Source: Microvirga ossetica (GTDB lineage: Bacteria > Pseudomonadota > Alphaproteobacteria > Rhizobiales > Beijerinckiaceae). Taken from it: a stretch of 64,000 bases of DNA. This document shows, in pieces, positions 37,401 to 46,360 of this stretch (its first letter is position 1; each line of letters starts with the position of its first letter). Location: positions 3,009,501 through 3,073,500 of the forward strand of contig NZ_CP016616.1 in the NCBI RefSeq assembly GCF_002741015.1, read 5' to 3'. A program made the position numbers and the translations under genes. The notes below the pieces were generated by a model. That model was not told the DNA's origin. It searched no databases and saw only the letters and a list, made by a program, of their open reading frames with translations.

Positions 37401-37636
37401 GGGTTCAATCCTATTCGTCTAAGAGGGTCGCGACCTGAAATTTCGCGGGTTTGCTCGATCGCAGATCCCGCGGGGGCCGGACACCAGAAGTCCTTGGAAG
37501 GTGCGAGCCTATAGGCCAGAAACGGGGCGCCCGTCAAGAATAGTGCGACCCTGCATCACGTTTTTTTGCAGAAGCGCGGTCATGATTTATTCTGAATCTC
37601 GTGCGATGCAACGGAATAGACTATCGGAAAAGCCCT

Positions 37637-38497
37637 ATGCGCCTCATCGCCTCAGCTTTCGTGACCTTGGCCTTTGCCGGGATCGGCTCGCTTGCGCAAG
37701 CCGAGACCCTGAGGGTGAGCTATGACATTTCCCTAGCCGGCCTGCCGCTGGGAAAGGCGGATCTGTCCTCCTCCTTCGCCGGCTCGAAATACGAGATGGA
37801 AGGAAAGGCGAAGCTGACCGGGCTCGCCATGATCCTCACGGGCGGAAAAGGCGAGGCCAGTGCCTCCGGGACTCTCGCCGGTTCGACGCCTCAATCGATC
37901 GCTTTCGCGGTCCTGTCGAAGACCTCCGACAACCAGCGCAGCGTCCGCATGGGCCTGAGATCGGGTCGCGTGGCCAAGGTCGAAATCGACCCGCCCCTCG
38001 AGCCGAAGCCGGACCGGGTCCCGGTCAAGGCCGCCGACAAGCGCGGCGTCGTCGATCCCATGAGCGCGCTCCTGATGCCGGCGCTCGACGCAAAAAGCCT
38101 GACCGATCCGGCCAATTGCGACCGGACCATTCCCGTCTTCGACGGCGCCTCGCGCCTGAACGTGGTCCTTTCCTACGGGGAGACGAAGAAGGTCGAGGTG
38201 CCAGGCTATTCCGGACCCGTTCTCGTCTGCAACGCCCGCTACGTGCCGATCTCCGGCCACCGGAGCGAGCGACCGGCCACCAAGTTCATGCAGGAGAACC
38301 GGGACATGTCCGTGTGGCTTGCGCCCGTCGAAGGCCCGCGCCTGCTCTTCCCGCTCAAGGTCTCGGTGCGCACGATGATCGGGGTAGGCGAGATGCAGGC
38401 CTCGGCCTGGTCGCTCGAAGGCGATGGCAAGGCCGCCGTGCCGACCCGCAAGGCCGTCAGGGCCGACGAGGCGATCCAGGCCGGAGCCGTTCAGTAG
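37637..38497 (+). CDS. Exported DUF3108 domain protein
   Basis: 286 residues with a signal peptide (MRLIASAFVTLAFAGIGSLAQAE). The body matches the DUF3108 plan: an early LRVSYDISLAGLPLGKADL strand region and a late MSVWLAPVEGPRLLFPLKVSVRTMIGVGEM block. Probably periplasmic; function unknown. ATG 37637 is preferred over 37601 because it gives a clean signal peptide. Confidence 0.85.
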   Translation: MRLIASAFVTLAFAGIGSLAQAETLRVSYDISLAGLPLGKADLSSSFAGSKYEMEGKAKLTGLAMILTGGKGEASASGTLAGSTPQSIAFAVLSKTSDNQRSVRMGLRSGRVAKVEIDPPLEPKPDRVPVKAADKRGVVDPMSALLMPALDAKSLTDPANCDRTIPVFDGASRLNVVLSYGETKKVEVPGYSGPVLVCNARYVPISGHRSERPATKFMQENRDMSVWLAPVEGPRLLFPLKVSVRTMIGVGEMQASAWSLEGDGKAAVPTRKAVRADEAIQAGAVQ

Positions 38498-38690
38498 ATC
38501 CTGGAAAACCCTGGGAGATTCGTGCCGTTTCCGGTAGCGAAAGCGGCCGCTCGCACCATATAAAGGGCTGACCGCAGCCGGTCGATGAGGCTTCGAGCTG
38601 CTTTGAAGAGAAGTCTGCCGCACCGGTTTCGGTCCTGCAGCCTCTCGGCCCTCTATCCGGGACCTTTTAAGCATTACCCGTCATCCAGGC

Positions 38691-41600
38691 ATGGCCCGTC
38701 GTTCCCTTCCCCCGCAGGCGCGCTCGCGCGGCGTGACCGCCGTGCTCGGCCCCACCAATACCGGCAAGACCCATCTCGCCATCGAACGCATGCTCGGCCA
38801 TGACAGCGGTATGATCGGCCTGCCCCTGCGCCTGCTCGCCCGCGAGGTCTACAATCGCGTGGTCGAGAAGGCCGGGTATCACAACGTCGCCCTGATCACG
38901 GGCGAGGAGAAGATCAAGCCGGACCGGCCGCGCTACTGGATCTCCACCGTCGAGGCGATGCCGCGCGACCTCGATCTCGCCTTCGTGGCCGTGGACGAGA
39001 TCCAGCTCTCCAGCGACCTCGACCGCGGCCACGTGTTCACCGACCGCCTCCTGAACCAGCGCGGGCGCGAGGAGACGCTGCTCATCGGTTCCGCCACCAT
39101 GCGGCCGCTGATCGAAGCCCTGATCCCCGGCATCCACGTGGTCACGCGGCCGCGCCTGTCCAAATTGTCCTTCGCGGGCGAGAAGAAGGTGTCGCGCCTG
39201 CCGCGCCGCTCGGCCATCGTCGCCTTCTCGGCCGAGGAGGTCTACGGCATCGCCGAGCTGATCCGCCGCCAGAGCGGCGGCGCGGCGGTGGTGCTCGGCG
39301 CCCTCTCGCCCCGCACCCGCAACGCGCAGGTCGAGCTCTTCCAGAACGGCGATGTGGATTACCTGATCGCCACCGACGCCATCGGCATGGGTCTCAATCT
39401 CGACGTGGACCATGTGGCCTTCGCGTCCGACAAGAAATTCGACGGGTTCCAGTTCCGCAAGCTGAACAACCCGGAGCTGGCCCAGATCGCCGGCCGGGCC
39501 GGGCGCTACATGCGCGACGGCACCTTCGGCTCCACGGCGCGCTGCCCGCCTTTCGACGCGGAAACCGTCGAGGCCCTCGAGAATCACGTCTTCGATCCGG
39601 TGCGCATTCTGCAATGGCGCAACCCGGATCTCGAATTCTCTTCGCTCGCCCGCCTGCGCGATTCGCTTGGCGCCCAGCCGCGGGAGCACGGTCTCGTGCG
39701 CGCGCCGACGGGCGAGGACGTGGCGGCCCTCGAGGTCCTGGTGCGGGAAGACGACATTCAGGCCATGGCCCGCTCGCAATTTGCCGTCGAGCGCCTCTGG
39801 CAGATCTGCCAAGTGCCGGATTATCGGAAGGTTTCCCCGCAGACCCATGCGGATCTGGTCGGCCAGCTCTATCGTTTCCTGATGAAGGACGGGGCCATTC
39901 CGGCCGATTGGTTCTCCCGCCATCTGTCCGCCATGGACCGGACCGACGGGGATATCGATACCCTCTCCAACCGCATCGCCCAGGTCCGGACCTGGTCCTT
40001 CGTCGCCAATCGTCCCGACTGGTTGAAGGATCCAGAGCATTGGCAGGATGTTGCGCGTCAGGTAGAGGACAAGCTATCGGATGCGCTCCATGAACGTCTC
40101 GCCCAAAGGTTCATCGACCGGAGGACGAGCGTTCTCATGCGGCGCTTGAGAGAGAACAAGATGCTCGAAGCGGAAATTACGACCACCGGCGACGTCACCG
40201 TCGAGGGTCAGCACATCGGTCACCTGCACGGCTTCCATTTCGTGCCCGATCCCCAGGCCGACACCACGGAGGCCAAGACCCTGCGCAACGCCGCCAGCAA
40301 GGCGTTGGCCGGCGAGATCGAGGCGCGGGCGGACAGGTTCGCCGAAACCCCCGATACCCTGCTCGTCCTGTCGAACGACGGCACGGTGCGCTGGATGGGC
40401 GATCCGGTGGCGAAGCTGGAGCCGGGCGACAAGCTGTTCGAGCCGCGGGTGCGCATCCTCTCGGACGAGCATCTGACGGGTCCTGCCCGCGAGAAGGTCG
40501 ACATCCGCCTGCGGGCCTGGCTGAAGGCCTATATCGTGCGCCTCCTCGGCCCCCTGCTGCAGCTGGAAAGCAGCGTTGAGCTGACGGGCCTTGCCCGCGG
40601 CATCGGCTTCCAGATCGGCGAGGCGCTGGGCGTGCTCGAGCGCGCGAAGGTGCTCAACGACGTGCGCAGCCTCGACCAGGATGCCCGCGCGTCCCTGCGC
40701 AAGGCCGGAATCCGCTTCGGCGCCTATCACCTTTACCTGCCGGCCCTGCTGAAGCCGGCGCCCCGGGTGCTGGCGACCCAGCTCTGGGCGCTGCAGAACG
40801 GCGGCCTCGAGCAGAAGGGCATCGACGAGATCGCCCATCTTGCCCAATCCGGCCGTACCTCGATTCCGGTCGATCCGGAAATCGGCCACGGGCTCTACCG
40901 TGCCGCCGGCTTCCGCGTTCTCGGCGGCCGGGCCGTGCGCGTCGACATCCTGGAGCGCCTGGCCGACCTGATCCGTCCCGCCATCGCCTATCGTCCGGGC
41001 ATCACCCCCGGCGAGCCGCCGGCCGGTGCCGCCGATGGCGAGGGCTTCGTTCCGACGGTCGCCATGACCTCTCTCGTCGGCTGCGCCGGCGAGGATTTCG
41101 CCACCATCTTGAAATCCCTCGGTTACGTGATGGACCGCCGGCCCGGCCCCGCCATCACCGTGCCGTTGGTGGAGGCACCGAAGCCGGTCGAGCCTCAGGC
41201 CGCTCCGGCCGAGGGTGAGACTGCCGCTTCGGCGGAGGAAGCACCGGCTGAAACGTCGGAGGCCAGCGTTGCGACCGAGGAGGTCGGCGCCGTGGCCGTC
41301 GAGGCTCCCGAGGCATCGGTGTCCGAGCAGGAGCTGGAGACGAGCGCTTCGGAGGCCCTGTCTTCGCCCGAAGGTCAGGCTCTGGCTCCCTCCGAGGCGA
41401 CCGCCGAGGCATCCGCCACCGAGACGCCTGCTGCCGAGACCGCTGTCGCTGAGACCCCCGCTGCTGAGACCCCTGCCGAGCCCGAAGCGATCGAGGTTTG
41501 GTGCCAAGGCCGGCGCCATCACGAGGGCGGGCAGGCCCGCCATGGCCGCGATGCCCGCGGTGGTCGTCATGAGCGCGGCGAGCGATCTGCGGAGCGCGGC

Positions 41601-41933
41601 GAGCGGCCCGATCGTGGAGACCGTCGCCCCCGCCATGGGGCCAACCAAGGCAACCAGGGCGAGCAGCCCGCCGGCGAGCGCCGTCCGCGTCCGGAGCGCC
41701 GTGAGGCGCAAGGGGAGGGCGGCCGTCCGCAGAACCGTCCGCCGCGCGGTCCGGGTCGCGGTGAAGAGCGTCGCGACGACCGTCGCGGCCCGCGTCCCGA
41801 CAAGCGCCAAGACAATCGCTCGGACAACCGCCGTGACGGCGGGCATGAGCGCCGCGAGAAGCAGCCGGATCCGAATTCGCCCTTCGCCAAGCTGCTGGCC
41901 CTCAAGGCCCAGCTCGAGGACAGCAAGAAGTGA
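38691..41933 (+). CDS. Suv3-like superfamily II helicase with long charged tail
   Basis: 1080 residues. Helicase motifs: Walker A GPTNTGKTH (20-28), DEIQ box at 102-105, SAT in LIGSATMRP, and IATDAIGMGLNL and QIAGRAGRY in domain 2. This motif set matches the SUPV3L1/Suv3 RNA helicase group. From about residue 823 the protein is low-complexity, first Ala/Glu/Pro-rich, then Arg/Gly/Glu/Asp-rich, ending PNSPFAKLLALKAQLEDSKK. Basic tails of this kind often bind RNA. The S4-domain gene follows within 14 bases, so they are likely co-transcribed. Confidence 0.92.
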   Translation: MARRSLPPQARSRGVTAVLGPTNTGKTHLAIERMLGHDSGMIGLPLRLLAREVYNRVVEKAGYHNVALITGEEKIKPDRPRYWISTVEAMPRDLDLAFVAVDEIQLSSDLDRGHVFTDRLLNQRGREETLLIGSATMRPLIEALIPGIHVVTRPRLSKLSFAGEKKVSRLPRRSAIVAFSAEEVYGIAELIRRQSGGAAVVLGALSPRTRNAQVELFQNGDVDYLIATDAIGMGLNLDVDHVAFASDKKFDGFQFRKLNNPELAQIAGRAGRYMRDGTFGSTARCPPFDAETVEALENHVFDPVRILQWRNPDLEFSSLARLRDSLGAQPREHGLVRAPTGEDVAALEVLVREDDIQAMARSQFAVERLWQICQVPDYRKVSPQTHADLVGQLYRFLMKDGAIPADWFSRHLSAMDRTDGDIDTLSNRIAQVRTWSFVANRPDWLKDPEHWQDVARQVEDKLSDALHERLAQRFIDRRTSVLMRRLRENKMLEAEITTTGDVTVEGQHIGHLHGFHFVPDPQADTTEAKTLRNAASKALAGEIEARADRFAETPDTLLVLSNDGTVRWMGDPVAKLEPGDKLFEPRVRILSDEHLTGPAREKVDIRLRAWLKAYIVRLLGPLLQLESSVELTGLARGIGFQIGEALGVLERAKVLNDVRSLDQDARASLRKAGIRFGAYHLYLPALLKPAPRVLATQLWALQNGGLEQKGIDEIAHLAQSGRTSIPVDPEIGHGLYRAAGFRVLGGRAVRVDILERLADLIRPAIAYRPGITPGEPPAGAADGEGFVPTVAMTSLVGCAGEDFATILKSLGYVMDRRPGPAITVPLVEAPKPVEPQAAPAEGETAASAEEAPAETSEASVATEEVGAVAVEAPEASVSEQELETSASEALSSPEGQALAPSEATAEASATETPAAETAVAETPAAETPAEPEAIEVWCQGRRHHEGGQARHGRDARGGRHERGERSAERGERPDRGDRRPRHGANQGNQGEQPAGERRPRPERREAQGEGGRPQNRPPRGPGRGEERRDDRRGPRPDKRQDNRSDNRRDGGHERREKQPDPNSPFAKLLALKAQLEDSKK

Positions 41934-41946
41934 GGCTGTGACGCCG

Positions 41947-42249
41947 ATGCGCGAGGACCGGCAGCGGCTCGACAAGTGGCTGTGGTTCGCGCGCTTTGCG
42001 AAGACCCGGACGCTGGCCGCCAAGCTCGTCACGAGCGGCTTCGTCCGGCTCAACGGCCAGCGCACCGACAACGCCGCCAAGGCGGTCGCGATCGGCGACG
42101 TGGTCACCGTCGCCTTGGCCCGGACGACCCTCGTGGTCCGGATCGAGGGCCTCGGCGAGCGCCGGGGTCCTGCAACGGAAGCAAGGCAGCTCTACGCCGA
42201 TCTCAACCGGGACAACGCGGCGCTTGTCAGCGACCGCGACAACGGCTAG
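41947..42249 (+). CDS. S4-domain RNA-binding protein, Hsp15-like
   Basis: 100 residues: RLDKWLWFARFAKTRTLAAKLVTSGFVRLNGQR is a textbook S4 motif, as in Hsp15, which recovers stalled 50S subunits carrying nascent chains. The start may be ATG 41947 or GTG 41938; GTGAGG upstream suits either. Directly downstream of the helicase gene. Confidence 0.9.
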   Translation: MREDRQRLDKWLWFARFAKTRTLAAKLVTSGFVRLNGQRTDNAAKAVAIGDVVTVALARTTLVVRIEGLGERRGPATEARQLYADLNRDNAALVSDRDNG

Positions 42250-42259
42250 AGCGGCGGCG

Positions 42260-42376
42260 CTAGCGCATCGTGCGGAAAAGTGGGATCCGATTTTCCGCGC
42301 CGAACGATGCGCCAGCCAAGAGAAGGAGCATCGGAAATGACCCCAAAAGTGGGTCCACTTTTGGGTCCGATGCTAG
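42260..42376. repeat. CCCAAAAGTGG two-hairpin repeat, copy 1
   Basis: Hairpin 1 spans GCGCATCGTGCGGAAAAGTGG to its inverted GATGCGC arm. Hairpin 2 is AGCATCGG...CCCAAAAGTGG / CCACTTTTGGG...CCGATGCT. It lies between the S4 and ferredoxin genes. Further copies at 46219-46333 and 57106-57215 are in the opposite orientation. Confidence 0.85.
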
Positions 42377-42413
42377 CACCCTATACCGAGAAGAGACCCG
42401 CGAAGGACCGTTC

Positions 42414-42752
42414 ATGACCTACGTCGTCACTGAAAATTGCATCAAGTGCAAATACATGGACTGCGTCGAGGTGTGCCCGGTCGACTGTTTCTACGAGGGC
42501 GAGAACATGCTCGTCATCCATCCCGACGAATGCATCGATTGCGGTGTCTGCGAGCCGGAATGCCCCGCCGAGGCGATCAAGCCCGATGCCGAGCCGGGCC
42601 TCGAGCAATGGCTCAAGCTCAATGCCGATATGGCCAAGAGCTGGCCGAACATCACCATCAAGAAGGATGCGCCCGCCGACGCGAAGGAATTCGACGGCGT
42701 CGCGGGCAAATTCGAGGCCCACTTCTCGTCCAATCCCGGCGAGGGAGACTAA
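42414..42752 (+). CDS. fdxA: Seven-iron ferredoxin FdxA
   Basis: 112 residues. Cysteines 9, 12, 17, 21 and 25 at the N-terminus and 40, 43, 46 and 50 ([12 protein letters not shown]) ligate one [3Fe-4S] and one [4Fe-4S] cluster, as in FdxA of Azotobacter type. It is a soluble electron carrier. It sits with S4, carD and rpoH in an order common in alphaproteobacteria. Confidence 0.95.
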   Translation: MTYVVTENCIKCKYMDCVEVCPVDCFYEGENMLVIHPDECIDCGVCEPECPAEAIKPDAEPGLEQWLKLNADMAKSWPNITIKKDAPADAKEFDGVAGKFEAHFSSNPGEGD

Positions 42753-43134
42753 GGTCTCAGGGCGCGGGAGACCAAGGTCCAGGCTTCGGCGAGACCGGGC
42801 TCCCTTTACGCTGTGCGTTGAAATATTTTTGCTTTTTCGGCCGGACTGTGATAGGGTCCGCAAATGCCGTCGCTTGCGCTCAAGCCGTGCACCGTCCTCG
42901 CAGACCGGCGGTTCACATAATGAAGCAAAGATTCGCGTCCTTTGACTTAAGGGAGCGTCGCTGCCTGGGTCAAGGGCATGAGCGTGTTTAAGCGCTGGCT
43001 TACATCAGGGAGAAGAGCGGAATAGTCAAGTTCCGTAACACTCAAATTGTATCCTCGTTCTCCCGGGAACCCTGCCCGGCGGAACCACAGTTTCCTCGCA
43101 TCAAGCGAGGACCATGCAAGGAGGCCTCTCTCGC
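42753..43134. other. Non-coding gap upstream of carD
   Basis: About 380 bases with no supported gene. A small inverted repeat (CCTCGCATCAAGCGAGG, 43096-43112) sits just ahead of the carD ribosome site. The promoter of carD is expected here, but I cannot point to convincing -35/-10 elements. Confidence 0.5.
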
Positions 43135-43719
43135 ATGACAACCGCTAAGAAGTCCGCCCAGAGACTTGGGTTCAAGTCCGGTGAAGCGATCGTTTATCCC
43201 GCTCACGGTGTCGGCCGCATCACGGCCATCGAAGAGCAGGAAATCGCGGGGTTCAAACTGGAGCTTTACGTGGTCTCCTTCGACAAGGACAAGATGGTCC
43301 TTCGGGTGCCCACCGGCAAGGCGACCAGCGTCGGCATGCGCAAGCTTGCCGAACCGGCTCTGATTCAAAAGGCTCTGGACGTGCTGACGGGTCGTGCCCG
43401 CGTGAAGCGCACCATGTGGTCGCGTCGCGCGCAGGAATACGAGGCCAAGATCAATTCCGGCGACCTGATCTCCGTCACGGAAGTCGTGCGCGACCTCTAC
43501 CGCTCCGAGGCCCAGCCCGAGCAGTCCTACAGCGAGCGCCAGCTCTATGAATCCGCTCTCGACCGCGTCGTGCGCGAGATCGCTGCGGTGAACAAGATCA
43601 CGGATACGGAGGCCCTGAAGCTGATCGAGCAGAGCCTCGCCAAGTCGCCGCGCCGCGCCAAGGGCGCCGAGGCGGAAGCCGAGGGCGAGGGTGACGACCT
43701 TCAGGAAGAGGCCGCCTAA
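43135..43719 (+). CDS. carD: CarD-family transcriptional regulator
   Basis: 194 residues. The N-terminal RNA-polymerase-interacting domain (GEAIVYPAHGVGRITAIEEQEIAGFKLELYVV) is followed by the helical DNA-binding CarD C-domain (WSRRAQEYEAKINSGDLISVTEVVRDLY). CarD binds RNAP beta and stabilises open promoters, often at rRNA genes. ATG 43135 is chosen because AAGGAGG lies 11 bases upstream; ATG 43114 would place that site inside the gene. The tail is Glu/Ala-rich. Confidence 0.93.
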   Translation: MTTAKKSAQRLGFKSGEAIVYPAHGVGRITAIEEQEIAGFKLELYVVSFDKDKMVLRVPTGKATSVGMRKLAEPALIQKALDVLTGRARVKRTMWSRRAQEYEAKINSGDLISVTEVVRDLYRSEAQPEQSYSERQLYESALDRVVREIAAVNKITDTEALKLIEQSLAKSPRRAKGAEAEAEGEGDDLQEEAA

Positions 43720-43744
43720 TCCCAGGCGTCACTCCCAATCGTTC

Positions 43745-43773
43745 AAAAGCCCGGCGCCAGCCGGGCTTTTTTG
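43745..43773 (+). terminator. Rho-independent terminator after carD
   Basis: Perfect 11-base stem AAAAGCCCGGC / GCCGGGCTTTT with a GCCA loop, then TTTTTT continuing the arm. It lies 26 bases past the carD stop. Confidence 0.9.
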
Positions 43774-43884
43774 TGTCCGATGCCTTGTTTTTCGGCAGCC
43801 CAAATCTATTTTGCAGAACTTGGCTGTTAGAGGTGAACTTTTTCCGGCCTCGCTCGTTGTGTCTCTGCCAAGGGAGAGCACACA

Positions 43885-44757
43885 ATGGGAGAAATCTCAG
43901 GGGTTCGCCGCCGGTTCGTCCGCGCTGCCATGAATGCGCCTTTTCTCGAAAGAGAAGAGGAGCACCTGCTTGCCGTGCGGTGGAAGGACAACCGCGACGA
44001 GGCGGCGCTTCATCAACTGACCGCTGCCCATATGCGCCTCGTCATCGCGCTGGCAGCCCGCTTCCGCCATTACGGCCTTCCCATGGCCGACCTCGTCCAG
44101 GAGGGCCATGTGGGCCTTCTCGAAGCCGCCGCCCGGTTTGAGCCTGAACGGGAAGTGCGCTTCTCGACCTATGCGACCTGGTGGATCCGTGCCTCCGTGC
44201 AAGATTACATCCTTCGCAATTGGTCAATCGTTCGCGGTGGAACGAGTTCCGCCCAGAAAGCGCTTTTCTTCAATCTGCGCCGCCTGCGCGCCCGCCTGAC
44301 CCGTGGCGGCGAGGAGCGCATCTCGTCGGAAGTGCATGCGAAGATCGCCGAGGCGATCGGCGTGTCGAAGGCGGATGTGGCCCTGATGGATGCCCGCCTC
44401 TCCGCGCCCGACACCTCCCTCAATGCGCCGGTCCTCGACGCCGATTCGTCGAATTCCGCCGAACGCGTCGAGTTCCTCGTCGACAACAGCCCGTTGCCGG
44501 ACGAGAGCGTTACCGACGTGATCGACACCGAACGCCGCGTGCGCTGGCTGCAGCAGGCCCTCGAAGTGCTCAACGAGCGGGAATTGCGCATCCTGCGCGC
44601 GCGCCGCCTCGACGACGAGCAGGTGACCCTGGAATTCCTGGGCGACAGGCTCGGGATCTCGAAGGAGCGCGTCCGTCAGATCGAGAACCGGGCTTTGGAA
44701 AAGCTCAAGCGCGCCCTGGTGGAACGGTACCCCCAGGCATCCGGCGCCTTCGTCTGA
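43885..44757 (+). CDS. rpoH: RNA polymerase sigma factor RpoH (sigma-32 type)
   Basis: 290 residues of the heat-shock sigma family. Region 2 reads LVIALAARFRHYGLPMADLVQEGHVGLLEAAARFEPEREVRFSTYATWWIRASVQDYILRNWSIVR. The RpoH box QKALFFNLRRL is at about 124-134. Region 4 ends with ERVRQIENRALEKLK. Rhizobiales usually have two or more rpoH paralogues; this one could be the RpoH2-type. AAGGGAGA precedes ATG 43885. A hairpin terminator follows. Confidence 0.92.
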   Translation: MGEISGVRRRFVRAAMNAPFLEREEEHLLAVRWKDNRDEAALHQLTAAHMRLVIALAARFRHYGLPMADLVQEGHVGLLEAAARFEPEREVRFSTYATWWIRASVQDYILRNWSIVRGGTSSAQKALFFNLRRLRARLTRGGEERISSEVHAKIAEAIGVSKADVALMDARLSAPDTSLNAPVLDADSSNSAERVEFLVDNSPLPDESVTDVIDTERRVRWLQQALEVLNERELRILRARRLDDEQVTLEFLGDRLGISKERVRQIENRALEKLKRALVERYPQASGAFV

Positions 44758-44786
44758 GACCTCGGTATCCCGACACGGGTTTCATC

Positions 44787-44810
44787 GGCGGAGCGGTCAA
44801 CCGCTCCGCC
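44787..44810. terminator. Hairpin between convergent rpoH and M48 protease genes
   Basis: Perfect 10-base stem GGCGGAGCGG / CCGCTCCGCC with a TCAA loop, followed by GTTTCGCTTT on the plus strand. It could serve both genes. Confidence 0.7.
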
Positions 44811-44818
44811 GTTTCGCT

Positions 44819-46219
44819 TTATTCCACGACGATCTTGTAGCGCTCGCCCACGGCCAGGGATGCGTTGCGATCGAGCCCGTTCAGCAGGAGGAAGCGCTCC
44901 AGGGGACGATCCACCGGCATCCGGGCGGCGAGGGTTTGCGGGGTATCGCCGCGCTGGGCGGTGACGATCTGCAGCTTGAGCGGCCGGATCCGCCGCGCTT
45001 CGTCCGGCTGAACCTGCCGGACGCTGTTGAGAGTCTGCTGGAAGATCCCTTCCAGATCCGACTTGTTGCCGCGGGTGGCCATGATCAGGCGATAGGTGGT
45101 GTTGCCGATCCGGATGGCAGAGAGGCGGAAGGTCCATTCCTTGCCGTTGGACAGGGCCGTGACCATGGGCAGGCCGTTCACGGTGGTGGTGGTCAGCGAC
45201 CCGGGCTCGATGGTGTCGGTCCAGGTCGAGCGCAGCACATCCTCGAGGCTCTGCCCGTCCGGCGTGTCTGCGGCATCGAAGAGAAGGCGCCGCTCGCCGT
45301 CGCTGGAGGCTCCGAGCACGGCCTGGGATGTGTTCTCCAGGGTAAAGCTCTCGGGCGCCTCGAAGGCAACGCCAAGGCGCGAATGGATGAAGCGGCGGCC
45401 CTTCACCACGCCGTCGGCCGGATCGTCGCCATAGGCGAGCCCGTCGAGGTCCGTCATGTAGACGAGGCGCCCCGTCTCCCCGGTTCCCTGTATCCCGGAG
45501 CGCCGCGCAGCCTGCAACGCCCGCGCCACACGGTCGTCGGTGCGCGGATGCGAGGCATTCCGTTCCGTCGTCGAGCCGTCCGAGCTCGTGCCCGAGCGGC
45601 CGAGGGCCGTCAGGAAGCGGGGGGCGCCGTAGGGGTCGAAGCCCGCACGGGCCAGAACCTTCACGCCCATCTGGTCCGCCTCGAGCTCCTGCGCCCGCGA
45701 GAAGCTCGCCAGCGCGGACCGCGCCTGGCTTTGCGCCACGGCGGCCTCCTCGGCATCGTTCAGCACGTTCTCGGCCACGCGCTCGATCAGGTCGGAGCGG
45801 GCCTGCAGCTCGCTGCGCTGCGAGGCATGGCGAAGCGTGACGTGGGCGATCTCGTGCGAGAGAACCGCCGCCACCTCGGACGTATCGTTGGCGAGCGCCA
45901 GGAGCCCGCGCGTCACGTAGAGGCGGCCGTTGGGAAGGGCGAAGGCATTGACCACCGGCGAGTTGAGGATCGTCACCTGGAAGGTCTCGTCCGGCCGGTC
46001 GGTGGCCATGACCAGCCGGTTCGTCACGTCGGTCAGCATCTGCTGGAGCTGCGGCGCGCGGCCTTCGCCGCCGAAAGCCCGCACCAGACGGACATGGTCG
46101 CGGTCCCGGTCCGGGCCGAGGACCCGCGGCGCATTGGCGGGGAGCGAGACATCGCCGCCGAAGCTCGTGCAGCCGGCGAGACAAGCCGCAAGCACGATGC
46201 TGCCGAGGATGGGGCTCAT
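44819..46219 (-). CDS. M48-family metalloprotease lipoprotein with LysM-like C-terminus
   Basis: 466 residues. The lipobox LAGC gives lipidated Cys17. Zinc site HEIAH is at 122-126 with the third ligand likely the Glu in RAQELEADQMG. The C-terminal 50 residues (VTAQRGDTPQTLAARM...RFLLLNGLD...LAVGERYKIVV) resemble LysM. BepA/YfgC-like proteases of this type work on outer-membrane proteins. Start 46219 abuts a two-hairpin repeat, so the ribosome-binding region lies inside that repeat and no clear Shine-Dalgarno is visible. Confidence 0.88.
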   Translation of the reverse strand: MSPILGSIVLAACLAGCTSFGGDVSLPANAPRVLGPDRDRDHVRLVRAFGGEGRAPQLQQMLTDVTNRLVMATDRPDETFQVTILNSPVVNAFALPNGRLYVTRGLLALANDTSEVAAVLSHEIAHVTLRHASQRSELQARSDLIERVAENVLNDAEEAAVAQSQARSALASFSRAQELEADQMGVKVLARAGFDPYGAPRFLTALGRSGTSSDGSTTERNASHPRTDDRVARALQAARRSGIQGTGETGRLVYMTDLDGLAYGDDPADGVVKGRRFIHSRLGVAFEAPESFTLENTSQAVLGASSDGERRLLFDAADTPDGQSLEDVLRSTWTDTIEPGSLTTTTVNGLPMVTALSNGKEWTFRLSAIRIGNTTYRLIMATRGNKSDLEGIFQQTLNSVRQVQPDEARRIRPLKLQIVTAQRGDTPQTLAARMPVDRPLERFLLLNGLDRNASLAVGERYKIVVE

Positions 46220-46333
46220 GCATCGGGCCCAAAAGTGGACACCACTTTTGGGATCTATCCGATGCTTGCTCTTTACGCTGGCGCATCGCTGAGCGCGGAA
46301 AACCGGGTCCACTTTTCCGCACGATGCGCTAGC
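46219..46333. repeat. CCCAAAAGTGG two-hairpin repeat, copy 2
   Basis: Inverted relative to copy 1. Hairpins CCCAAAAGTGGACACCACTTTTGGG-like (46227-46252) and GCGGAAAACCGGGTCCACTTTTCCGC-like (46294-46320). It occupies the leader of the M48 gene. Confidence 0.85.
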
Positions 46334-46360
46334 TGTTCGACGTGTTGTGCTCATGCTCGT

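Noticed and set aside
40074..42107. 677-codon minus-strand frame opposite the helicase tail
   Set aside because: Low-complexity mirror of the tail codons, no independent start or domain.
42947..43141. 64-codon minus-strand frame upstream of carD
   Set aside because: Overlaps the carD start region, no family features, start unsupported.
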